From positions 1 through 18,283 of the forward strand of contig JAEOSP010000566.1 of assembly GCA_016840305.1 (NCBI GenBank): 18,283 nt of DNA, in the 5' to 3' direction. The translations under genes and the position numbers were made by a program. The notes below the pieces were generated by a model. It made no database searches. It saw only the letters and a list, made by a program, of their open reading frames with translations, and was not told the DNA's origin. The DNA is from Candidatus Hodarchaeota archaeon. GTDB lineage: Archaea > Asgardarchaeota > Heimdallarchaeia > Hodarchaeales > Hodarchaeaceae. The stretch's first letter is position 1. Each line of letters begins with the position of its first letter. Of this stretch, positions 1 through 6,159 are shown piece by piece.

Positions 1-753
1 TATTGTTCACGATATTGCTGTAATGCAACAGTATTTTTGACCACACAACTCCAAAAGAGTTATCCAAAGCTGTTTACATATCACTTTTTTCAGGATATCC
101 GCACCTATGGTAAAAATGAAGCTTATTACGTTACAGCACGAGAAAATGGTGCAATATTTCTGAAATATGATCCTGAAACTCCAGTCGAGGTTAATCCTTC
201 TAATGAAGTCATTAATGTTACAGTTGCTGACCTTCTGACTGAAGGTGAAAGAATAACTGTTCCTGTTGATCTATTGGTTCTTGTCACTGGAATGGAAGCA
301 AAACAAAATAAGAAAATGGAAGAATTGGTTAAAATTACTCCAGGTCTTGATCGATTCTACAAAGAATCCCATCCAAAGTTGAAACCAGTAGAAACAGGAA
401 GAATGGGGGTTCTTTTAGCAGGAACTGCTCAATCTCCACGAGATATATCAGAAACTACAGCTTCTGCTTCTGCTGCGGCAGCTAAAGCGGCAAGCTTTGT
501 CTTAAGGGGTGAATTGATGTTAGAACCAGCAGTAGCGACTGTTGACCCTGATCTCTGTTCTAATCATCAGAAATGTATTCCTGAATGCCCCACTAATGCT
601 ATTGAGACTCAAAACAACAAATCTGTTGTTAATGAAGCGTTATGCATAGGTTGTGCTATCTGTACAGCTGTATGTCCCACAGAAGCTATTCAGATAAAGA
701 CTCTAACAACATCACAGATCCGAGAAATGATTAAAGCCATGGCAAAATCCTAA
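1..753 (+). CDS. hdrA: HdrA-like flavoprotein, C-terminal part (5' end outside window)
   Basis: This is the C-terminal 250 residues of an HdrA-family subunit (heterodisulfide-reductase-type FAD/iron-sulfur electron-transfer protein); the family is normally about 650 residues. The frame is open from base 1, so the TTG at 37 is not a real start. The fragment begins YCSRYCC, matching the conserved Cys motif of HdrA. A segment GVLLAGTAQSPRDI near residues 137-150 is the typical FAD-binding C-terminal signature, followed by an Ala-rich helix. Two ferredoxin motifs close the protein. The second is canonical (Cys 215, 218, 221, 225 of the fragment). The first reads C-x2-H-x2-C-x3-CP, with His 189 where the second Cys is expected. 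It lies 17 bases before a winged-helix gene and then a QmoC-like gene, so it probably works in a Qmo/Hdr-like complex in the cytoplasm. Whether it is better named HdrA or QmoA/B cannot be decided without the N-terminal part. Confidence 0.9.
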   Translation, partial: YCSRYCCNATVFLTTQLQKSYPKLFTYHFFQDIRTYGKNEAYYVTARENGAIFLKYDPETPVEVNPSNEVINVTVADLLTEGERITVPVDLLVLVTGMEAKQNKKMEELVKITPGLDRFYKESHPKLKPVETGRMGVLLAGTAQSPRDISETTASASAAAAKAASFVLRGELMLEPAVATVDPDLCSNHQKCIPECPTNAIETQNNKSVVNEALCIGCAICTAVCPTEAIQIKTLTTSQIREMIKAMAKS

Positions 754-770
754 CTGAAGGTGGAAACAAA

Positions 771-1079
771 ATGAGTCAGGAAAAAAATGAATCATCTGGA
801 AAGAAGAAGAAAACTATTACTGCTAAACTATATAAAAAACAAACTGGAGCAGTAGTTAGTGAAAAATTAAAGGAACGGAATAAGCATAACAACAAGATTA
901 GAAGAGAAATCTTCAAAGTTATGGAAGGTGAACCAAGGACTGTTCCTGAAATTTCATTAGAAACTGGAATTCCTTCTTACGAAGTTTTATGGCATGTGGC
1001 AACTAGTTTGAGATATCGTCTGGTTGAACCAGTAGAAAAAACGGATGAGGATTATTGGAAATATAGGCTGATTAAGTAG
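771..1079 (+). CDS. Small winged-helix protein inside the Hdr/Qmo-like operon
   Basis: This 102-residue protein has a very basic, Lys-rich N-terminal third (KKKK near residue 11), probably disordered. A compact helix-turn-helix of winged type follows at about residues 40-100, containing the segment VPEISLETGIPSYEVLWHV, which reads as helix, turn and recognition helix. No cysteines or enzyme motifs are visible. The ATG has a good ribosome-binding site (AAGGTGG at 757-763). Its stop codon overlaps the ribosome-binding site of the next gene (AGGTGA at 1077-1082), so the three genes are almost certainly co-transcribed. It may be a local regulator, or a small structural partner of the complex that uses the fold for protein contact. 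The function is inferred from fold and position only. Confidence 0.75.
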   Translation: MSQEKNESSGKKKKTITAKLYKKQTGAVVSEKLKERNKHNNKIRREIFKVMEGEPRTVPEISLETGIPSYEVLWHVATSLRYRLVEPVEKTDEDYWKYRLIK

Positions 1080-1090
1080 GTGAAAATGAT

Positions 1091-2230
1091 ATGGTTGTTG
1101 CAAATCAGGGGATATTAGCTAAGACAGAAGTTTTTGAAGATATCAAAAAAATGGGGGCATTTGATGTAAGTGCGTGTATGAATTGCGGAACATGTACTGT
1201 TTCGTGTCCCTTATCTGTATCAGGGAATGAATTCCCCAGAAAACTGATTAGATATGCAGTATTAGGGTTGGATGAGAAATTATTGGCACATTCTGAACCT
1301 TGGTTATGTTATTATTGTGGGGATTGTTCTGAACAATGTCCAAGTGAAGCTGAACCAGGTGAATTTATGATGGCAACTCGTCGCTATCTTACATCAAGGT
1401 ACGACTGGACTGGATTGTCTAAAAAGCTATATCTTTCAGAAAAATGGGAGATTGGGACAATTATCTCACTAGCAATGCTTTTTCTGGGAATATTTGTTGT
1501 GGCAAATCTACTAGGAATAAGTAAGATGCAAGGTGACAATATTTCAATTAATGCTTTTGCTCCAATTGAATGGATCCATTTAGGTGATCTTATTCTTCTA
1601 GTGACTTTATCCTTCTTTTTGCTTACAAACGCATTTAGAATGTATTATTATATAATGCTTAAAGATCCAAGTGTTAAAGTACCATTTAAACTCTATATTA
1701 CAGAAATTAAAGCCTTTATTTTTGCTGGACTCAGTTTGGTAGCTCAGTATAGGTGGCTCGAATGTGATAACAAAAGCAGATGGTTTAAACATCTAATTTT
1801 TATTACAGGATATGTTACAATTTTCTCTCTAGTTGTTGTATTCATTGACATATTTCAAGTAGATGATTCAAGTTGGAATTTCACTTCACTTCTTGGATAT
1901 TATGCTACAGTTACATTACTGTACGTATCGCTAGAGGCAATGTGGAGTCGTTACAAGAAGAAAGAACAGGTACACAGATTTTCACATTCAACTGATTGGC
2001 TGTTTTTAATACTACTTACATTAACTGCAACCACTGGGATAATTCTGCACTTATTCCGTATTATGAACTTAGCTTATCCAAGCTACATCGTCTATGTGAT
2101 CCATATAATGATTGTTGGTCCAATGTTGATAATAGAAGTGCCATTTGGAAAATGGTCACATATGCTATATCGCCCTCTTGCTGTGTACTTAGCCATGGTT
2201 AAGGAGAAAGCTAGATCAATAGCTAATTGA
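1091..2230 (+). CDS. QmoC-like membrane oxidoreductase subunit (HdrC-HdrE type fusion)
   Basis: The 379-residue protein joins an HdrC-like iron-sulfur domain to a membrane domain. Residues 29-39 and 73-83 hold two complete C-x2-C-x2-C-x3-CP motifs, each expected to bind a [4Fe-4S] cluster. From about residue 120 there are roughly six hydrophobic helices (about 122-142, 163-190, 206-221, 234-256, 266-284, 303-325 and a last one near 332-350), as in the cytochrome-b-like HdrE/NarI domain. Several His lie in or near them (163, 234, 320, 338) and are candidate heme ligands. Domain order and length match QmoC, the quinone-interacting subunit of Qmo complexes in sulfate reducers. Here it follows an HdrA-like gene, so it likely passes electrons between that flavoprotein and membrane quinone or another lipid carrier. 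No sulfate-reduction genes are in view. The ATG is preceded by AGGTGA. Confidence 0.88.
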   Translation: MVVANQGILAKTEVFEDIKKMGAFDVSACMNCGTCTVSCPLSVSGNEFPRKLIRYAVLGLDEKLLAHSEPWLCYYCGDCSEQCPSEAEPGEFMMATRRYLTSRYDWTGLSKKLYLSEKWEIGTIISLAMLFLGIFVVANLLGISKMQGDNISINAFAPIEWIHLGDLILLVTLSFFLLTNAFRMYYYIMLKDPSVKVPFKLYITEIKAFIFAGLSLVAQYRWLECDNKSRWFKHLIFITGYVTIFSLVVVFIDIFQVDDSSWNFTSLLGYYATVTLLYVSLEAMWSRYKKKEQVHRFSHSTDWLFLILLTLTATTGIILHLFRIMNLAYPSYIVYVIHIMIVGPMLIIEVPFGKWSHMLYRPLAVYLAMVKEKARSIAN

Positions 2231-2243
2231 GTAATATTTTGTG

Positions 2244-2347
2244 ATAGTGGGATAAGTATCCTCACCATTATTGATGGCCAATCAGTCGATGGTTCAACTA
2301 CATCAGGTAGATTAAACCCACTATTCTCTTTTTAACCGGTTTTTTTA
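2244..2347 (+). terminator. Structured intergenic end of the Hdr/Qmo-like operon, T-rich
   Basis: Just after the QmoC-like gene, ATAGTGGG (2244-2251) can pair perfectly with CCCACTAT (2317-2324). The enclosed 65 bases contain two further small hairpins: CCAT/ATGG (2265-2268 with 2274-2277) and CTAC/GTAG (2298-2301 with 2307-2310). T-rich runs follow at about 2325-2333 and 2340-2347. Archaeal termination mainly uses T tracts, so this may simply be the operon's 3' end; the branched fold is noted separately. I tested it as a tRNA and it fails. Confidence 0.4.
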
Positions 2348-2698
2348 TCATTGCTGGGAAAACAGACCAAATTCATTACCAAAGCAATCTTCAAATTGAG
2401 CCGAATATCCAATGTGAGGTGCAATCTCATATTTTTCTCGTTTTACTTTCCCACCTGCTTCTGTTATTTGCTTGAGCTTTTGTTCTATATCTTCGACCTC
2501 AAAAACGACATTAATTCCGTGTTCAGGATTTTTTTCTACAATGAAGAATCCTATGCTAGCAGAGCCTTTTAATTCGACCAATCCATAATTTGGCATTGAA
2601 TCTAGATCTAGATTCCAATCAAATATTGTTTTATAGAACTCTGTTGCTTTTTTTAAATCGAGAACAGGAATTTCTACATGATTTACTGTAATTACCAT
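2348..2698 (-). CDS. VOC (glyoxalase/bleomycin-resistance) superfamily protein
   Basis: This 116-residue single-domain protein has the usual beta-alpha-beta-beta-beta layout of the vicinal oxygen chelate fold. It opens with NHVEIPVLDLKKATEFYKTI, the classic first strand and helix, has DIEQKLKQITEAGGKV in the second half, and ends with FEDCFGNEFGLF, the standard closing strand pair. His 7 and Glu residues near the end of the second module could be metal ligands. Members range from glyoxalase I to dioxygenases and antibiotic-binding proteins, and the sequence does not pick one. The start has a clear GGTGA site on the minus strand (complement of 2706-2710). It is convergent with the Hdr/Qmo-like operon and apparently monocistronic. 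Confidence 0.85.
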   Translation of the reverse strand: MVITVNHVEIPVLDLKKATEFYKTIFDWNLDLDSMPNYGLVELKGSASIGFFIVEKNPEHGINVVFEVEDIEQKLKQITEAGGKVKREKYEIAPHIGYSAQFEDCFGNEFGLFSQQ

Positions 2699-2829
2699 TT
2701 TTATTTCACCAAAGCCTTTAACTGTTCTTTCTTTAAAAGTAACTTGTTACCCACAGGAAAAGGAAGAAAAAATTTCTTAATTCAATACATCTTGATAATT
2801 ATCCATCAGCTTCATTTTTTGTGATTAAA

Positions 2830-3369
2830 ATGAAACATCTAATAGGTTATCGATTTAATTGGAAGAAAAGATATCAACGTATTCAGAATCGTCGTATAAG
2901 AATGTGGAATGACCTTCATAATCCAGAGATAAAACCTGAATGGATAATTACCAGATCAACACCACATCAATGGGCTATTGATGAAATAATTAGGCATATG
3001 CTTGCCTCGGAAATTCGTTACATTCATCAGAGTTTTAATACTGACGTGCTTCAAATTGATGAAGCTGTTGCGGCTCAATGGGTAAGTGATAGATTTTTCA
3101 GGATAAAAGAAGAAAAACACGTTAAAGTAGAACAATTGAAAGAAATTTCTCAGTCTATAGAAAGTGAAACAATAAAATACCTGGATTTTCCGAATGAATC
3201 ATATGAAAAAATGGTAAAAGCTCCTTGGGGGGAAGAAATGAAGGTTTTTGAATTGTTAGAAGCTTTTTATTCGCATGATTTCTATCATCAAGGCCAAGTG
3301 TATTTCTTACTCACTTATTTTAGAGGTATTCCGAAGATAATCCAATCACAAATGAAAAAAGACATTTGA
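2830..3369 (+). CDS. DinB-fold (DinB/YfiT-like) putative metalloprotein
   Basis: The 179-residue, mainly helical protein shows the three-His pattern of the DinB/YfiT superfamily: His 56 in a helix containing EIIRHMLASE, then His 149 and His 153 in SHDFYHQGQ. These normally bind a divalent metal at one end of a four-helix bundle. Family members include thiol-dependent transferases and damage-induced proteins of unknown role, so no reaction is assigned. A GTG at 2821 could add three residues. I prefer the ATG at 2830 because the bases GTGAT just before it resemble a ribosome-binding site, while nothing suitable precedes the GTG. A second, more divergent DinB-fold gene lies 1.2 kb downstream. 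Confidence 0.75.
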   Translation: MKHLIGYRFNWKKRYQRIQNRRIRMWNDLHNPEIKPEWIITRSTPHQWAIDEIIRHMLASEIRYIHQSFNTDVLQIDEAVAAQWVSDRFFRIKEEKHVKVEQLKEISQSIESETIKYLDFPNESYEKMVKAPWGEEMKVFELLEAFYSHDFYHQGQVYFLLTYFRGIPKIIQSQMKKDI

Positions 3370-3449
3370 TGATGAAATTTCAAATACTCTTTAGTTATTC
3401 AAGCGATAAAGGGTCCTTCAATTCATTCATTGTGTGAGATTAGTTAAGA

Positions 3450-3791
3450 CTAAGCTCTCATTGCGTCGAGTGTCTTTTTCGCATTAGGAGAATTCAATTG
3501 TTTCCATAACGCTTCTAGTTTATCTGTACAAGGGTATTCCCCGCAATCAGCACATGTGTTTACTCCTTTTTCAGTCGCACAATTCCTTACTCCGCATTGA
3601 TTACAGTGGAAAAATTGTTCTCCTGTTGAATGGCATCCTTCACAGTTCACTTGCTCCGCTTTTACTATGAATCCTGGTGCAGACCATGCTTTTGCTGTTT
3701 TTTCTCTCAGTTCTTGATCATTTGTTTGTCTTGCAATATTTGCGGGGCATTCTTCGCAATTCAATCCGCAATAGGCAATATTCGTGTTCAT
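3450..3791 (-). CDS. DUF3795-type cysteine-rich small protein
   Basis: This 113-residue protein begins IAYCGLNCEECPA, the hallmark of DUF3795 proteins common in archaea and anaerobic bacteria. It has eleven Cys: 8, 12, 15, 50, 53, 63, 66, 71, 80, 83 and 88, mostly in C-x2-C or C-x3-C pairs. They suggest two or more zinc or iron-sulfur sites. The cellular role of the family is not established. The frame is open for 27 further codons upstream, but that stretch (rich in N, K, F, R) looks like translated promoter DNA. The ATG at 3791 gives the family's usual N-terminus and has a TATA-like box about 30 bases ahead, so I place the start there. It is transcribed towards the DinB-fold gene. Confidence 0.82.
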   Translation of the reverse strand: MNTNIAYCGLNCEECPANIARQTNDQELREKTAKAWSAPGFIVKAEQVNCEGCHSTGEQFFHCNQCGVRNCATEKGVNTCADCGEYPCTDKLEALWKQLNSPNAKKTLDAMRA

Positions 3792-3820
3792 TTTCTTTCT
3801 TCGATTCTTTAGGTGGAACA

Positions 3821-3830
3821 AATATTTAAT
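3821..3830 (-). promoter_or_regulatory. TATA-like box for the DUF3795 gene
   Basis: Read on the minus strand the sequence is ATTAAATATT, 30-39 bases ahead of the chosen ATG. That would place transcription start only a few bases from the start codon, fitting an archaeal short-leader or leaderless mRNA. Judged by eye only. Confidence 0.35.
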
Positions 3831-3888
3831 GTTATACCTAAAGGTAATTTTATTCCAGTTATTTCTCATCAAGTATTACGTCTGATTT

Positions 3889-3969
3889 GTGAGTTAATCG
3901 CTTAGGTTACCGGCTAAACAAATTTCTCTCTGGGCTGATAAGCTCCGAGATATTTCAGCTACGAGTATT
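3889..3969 (+). other. In-frame upstream extension of the Nudix gene without a usable start
   Basis: The bases directly before the Nudix ATG encode, in the same frame, a stretch including ISLWADKLRDISATSI. With the following FANDIYDRERSEKIQEIA this completes the helical N-terminal domain known from Nudix proteins of the Nudix_N_2 type. The frame is open back to a TAA at 3895-3897, and no ATG, GTG or TTG lies between that stop and 3970. A GTG at 3889 is in frame but meets the TAA two codons later. So the real protein may start at an ATT (3922), or the TAA may be a mutation or sequence error, or the domain has been cut down to the 3970 start. Confidence 0.55.
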
Positions 3970-4533
3970 ATGTTTGCTAATGATATTTATGATCGAGAAA
4001 GAAGTGAGAAAATTCAAGAAATTGCAATGAACATGCTTGCTTTTACTACTGGCACTACTCTTTTAACAATTCAACCTCTCAGGGAAAATCTCTTCTCAAG
4101 ACCCACACCTCTTGTCAGTGGTGATGCGGCTATCATTGATGGTTCAGGCCAAATACTTCTTATCCAACGGAGTGATAATAAACTTTGGGCTATGCCTGGT
4201 GGCTTTTTAGAAGTTGGTGAGTCTCCATCTATTGGCGTATTGCGTGAAGTGCTTGAAGAAACAGGGATTGTTTGCAGCGTACGTTCTCTGGTTGGAGTTT
4301 TTGATTCTCTGTGTACTGGATCTTTATACCCTCTTCAATTATACCAGCTGGTTTTCTTATGTGAACCTATTACTGATGAAGATATTACCACTCCGTCCCA
4401 TAAACAAGAAACAATGGATATGAAATGGTTTACAGAGGAATCATTACCTTCTAATATTGATCCTGGACATGTTTCACGCATTCCTGAGGCCTTTCGTGTT
4501 TGGCGAGGGGATATCAGACCTTATTTTGATTAA
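3970..4533 (+). CDS. Nudix hydrolase with (partial) helical N-terminal domain
   Basis: From the ATG at 3970 the protein has 187 residues. A perfect Nudix box (G-x5-E-x7-REUxEExGU) runs from Gly 78 to Ile 100: GGFLEVGE, then REVLEETGI. This binds metal and hydrolyses a nucleoside diphosphate linked to another group. Strands before it (AAIIDGSGQILLIQR) are typical of the fold. Residues 3-24 (ANDIYDRERSEKIQEI and on) are the second half of a helical N-terminal domain seen in ADP-ribose/sugar-nucleotide-type Nudix proteins; the first half is encoded upstream without a normal start codon. The exact substrate is not evident. The gene reads towards the second DinB-fold gene, which follows after 35 bases with its own ribosome-binding site. 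Confidence 0.85.
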   Translation: MFANDIYDRERSEKIQEIAMNMLAFTTGTTLLTIQPLRENLFSRPTPLVSGDAAIIDGSGQILLIQRSDNKLWAMPGGFLEVGESPSIGVLREVLEETGIVCSVRSLVGVFDSLCTGSLYPLQLYQLVFLCEPITDEDITTPSHKQETMDMKWFTEESLPSNIDPGHVSRIPEAFRVWRGDIRPYFD

Positions 4534-4568
4534 TAGAGTATACGTAGGATTTATTAAGGAGAAAAACT

Positions 4569-4613
4569 ATGAAATATTCTTCATTATACCATTTTGGGGA
4601 TAATATTGAGTGA
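4569..4613 (+). CDS. Possible 14-codon leader ORF with strong ribosome-binding site
   Basis: AAGGAG at 4556-4561 sits seven bases before an ATG that opens a 14-residue frame (MKYSSLYHFGDNIE), ending in TGA at 4611-4613. The stop overlaps the beginning of the DinB-fold frame (TTG at 4606). This is the best ribosome-binding site in the neighbourhood, yet it points at this tiny frame. It may be a leader peptide allowing re-initiation, or the true N-terminus of the next gene separated from it by a one-base frameshift. Confidence 0.35.
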   Translation: MKYSSLYHFGDNIE

Positions 4614-5103
4614 CAACAAATTATTAGTGGTTTTATCACGCCAATTTAACCATTCTTGGGTTCTTTTGTCTCAAGCTATCAACAATATTTCTGATGATCG
4701 ATGGGGACAAGTTCTAACTCATAATCATGATAACTATTGGGTTTTTTCATTGACTGTTTACCATATTCTTGAAACAAGCGATTTTTATATGCGAAATTCT
4801 CCTGACGGTATGGAATGGGGTAAAAAAGGCCAGATAGATTGGGACAGTGATTTTCCCATAGAAAAAAAAATCAACAATTTGACAAAATCTCTTATTAATC
4901 AGTATTTAGAAGAAATTAAAGAAAAAATGAACAGTGTGTTACTTTTTACTCCCATTAATCAAATATTCAAAAGCGATGGTTTTTCCTGGTTTCCTTGTGT
5001 TCTTGATAAGTATCTCTATCTGCTTAGACACAATATGATGCATATTGGTGAACTTAATAAATCCTTGAGAGAATGGAGATACCCTAGAATTAACTGGGAG
5101 TGA
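4606..5103 (+). CDS. Second DinB-fold putative metalloprotein
   Basis: This 165-residue helical protein again shows the DinB-superfamily triad: His 53 in VYHILETSD, then His 142 and His 146 in RHNMMHIGEL. The N-terminal helix QFNHSWVLLSQAI and following ISDDRW are typical of the family. It differs strongly from the DinB-fold protein at 2830-3369, so the two are not a recent duplication. The role is unknown. Start choice is uncertain: TTG at 4594 or TTG at 4606. I prefer 4606, which has GGGGA six bases before it, but a much better site and ATG exist upstream in another frame (4556-4571). Its stop codon directly abuts the stop codon of the convergent zinc-ribbon gene. Confidence 0.68.
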   Translation: MSDNKLLVVLSRQFNHSWVLLSQAINNISDDRWGQVLTHNHDNYWVFSLTVYHILETSDFYMRNSPDGMEWGKKGQIDWDSDFPIEKKINNLTKSLINQYLEEIKEKMNSVLLFTPINQIFKSDGFSWFPCVLDKYLYLLRHNMMHIGELNKSLREWRYPRINWE

Positions 5104-5316
5104 TTACAAATTCAAGGAAAGTATGTTACCAGAATATTTTACTAGTGATTCAGTGTTTATTATTAGTTCTAATCCACACTGTTTGCACTTGACATTTATT
5201 GTCTGATTACAAGATTTGAAGCACAAATTCCATGCTCTACATCTTGGACAGTCCATTTTAAAACCTAAAATTTGTTCTAGAGCATTTGGCGAATTATATA
5301 GTTTTGTTCCAGACAT
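5104..5316 (-). CDS. Small zinc-ribbon-like protein
   Basis: The 70-residue protein has two Cys pairs, CPRC (23-26) and CKQC (44-47), spaced like a zinc ribbon, plus Cys 32 and 36 between them. No catalytic motif or known family is recognised. A GTG at 5349 would add eleven residues rich in N, I and K. That stretch overlaps an AT-rich promoter-like run, so I prefer the ATG at 5316, which would be read from a short-leader mRNA. Neither start has a convincing ribosome-binding site. Its TAA is immediately next to the TGA of the convergent DinB-fold gene, with no base between. It could be a nucleic-acid-binding or scaffold protein, but this is only inferred from the ribbon. Confidence 0.55.
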   Translation of the reverse strand: MSGTKLYNSPNALEQILGFKMDCPRCRAWNLCFKSCNQTINVKCKQCGLELIINTESLVKYSGNILSLNL

Positions 5317-5375
5317 TTCTTTTAATATTATTTTATTATTAAATAGCACCTAACTTTTCCTAAGGCTGAATATCT

Positions 5376-5384
5376 AGGAGGTGG
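5376..5384 (+). promoter_or_regulatory. Strong ribosome-binding site with no standard start codon after it
   Basis: AGGAGGTGG is close to a perfect match to the archaeal anti-Shine-Dalgarno core, but no ATG, GTG or TTG follows at a usable distance. An ATT at 5388 lies five bases on, in the same frame as the broken coiled-coil gene, and the frame is open between. This could be the remnant of the original start of that gene. Confidence 0.4.
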
Positions 5385-5432
5385 AGAATTTATTTAGAGA
5401 TATTCATAAGTTATTTGGTATTATCGATATTT

Positions 5433-6122
5433 ATGTCATTTTTTTCTTCTACTAATCATGAAGAAACGATGGGTACCCCCAAGGAACGAGAATCTCAAAT
5501 TAGTACTATCATCAGTTATTTAGGGCTTTCAACTATAGGAGAACTCATTTAGGTTCAGCGTGCGCTAGAAAATAACTTCCAAAAACGACTTGCTGATTCA
5601 AATGATACAAATTATAACATCTATGAGCAAAAAAAGAATGAAATCGAACAACTTATGACCGAGCATGAATCTTTGCTTTCTAAAATTTCTAATCTACAAC
5701 AAGAAACTGACTCCGCCCAAAAATAAACAGATTAGCTCAAAAGTGAACTTGTAAATCTATCAGAAGATAAAAAACTCGTTGAAAATGAGCGTAATTATCT
5801 TTCTCAAGAATTAGCACGAGTTGGGAAGCTTTTTAAAGAATTAACTGGAAAAACAGCCAAACAGGAAGATCTTCAAGGCATTTTGAATACCTATCTTACT
5901 TTGATGGAGGAGGTTTTCTCAGGTAGAGTGCATTTTAAAGTTCTCTCTATCGTGCATGGGGAAAAAAAGATTTGGAATCGAAAGGAACTCGTTACTAGTA
6001 TAGGTTTTTCTGAAATTATCATTCGTAAGGTTCTGGGTGAATTAACTAGAGCTAATTTGATTGAATATGATGAAGAACGAGCTACTTGTAAACTAATACG
6101 ACGTATTGCTGATTTGGAATAA
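5433..6122 (+). pseudogene. Coiled-coil + winged-helix protein gene with three in-frame stops
   Basis: One continuous frame from ATG 5433 (alternative ATG 5469) to TAA 6120-6122 reads as a single protein, apart from TAG at 5550-5552, TAA at 5724-5726 and TAG at 5733-5735. There is no frameshift. The part between the stops is strongly coiled-coil (many E, K, Q, N, L; for example NEIEQLMTEHESLLSKI), and so is the part after (LKSELVNLSEDKKLVENER). The C-terminal 79 residues, from about 5883, form a clean winged helix-turn-helix (RKELVTSIGFSEIIIRKVLG). An intact version would be about 229 residues, resembling archaeal coiled-coil DNA-binding proteins. Each stop is one C-to-T change from a Gln codon. 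The C-terminal part alone could still be expressed, but no ribosome-binding site precedes the TTG at 5883. I call it a decayed gene; recoding is discussed in findings. Confidence 0.65.
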
Positions 6123-6159
6123 TCATTTTTTATTTCTACATATCAATTCTAAATCATTT

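Noticed and set aside
2244..2324. tRNA candidate with a GGTTCAA-like T-loop in the intergenic region
   Set aside because: The T-stem is not closed by the invariant G-C pair, the acceptor and T-arm are too far apart, and no D or anticodon arm fits.
3366..3430. C/D-box small RNA suggested by ATGATGA at the end of the first DinB-fold gene
   Set aside because: No D box (CTGA) follows within a usable distance and no internal C'/D' boxes are visible.
3792..3872. Longer N-terminus of the DUF3795 protein
   Set aside because: The extra 27 residues look like translated AT-rich promoter DNA; the family starts at the ATG at 3791.
2821..5103. The two DinB-fold genes as a recent tandem duplication
   Set aside because: Beyond the three His they share little sequence, and lie apart with unrelated genes between.
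5433..6122. Genome-wide stop-codon reassignment (TAA/TAG as Gln)
   Set aside because: TAA and TAG end other intact genes in this window (for example at 751, 1077, 10885 and 12824), so only a local explanation is possible.
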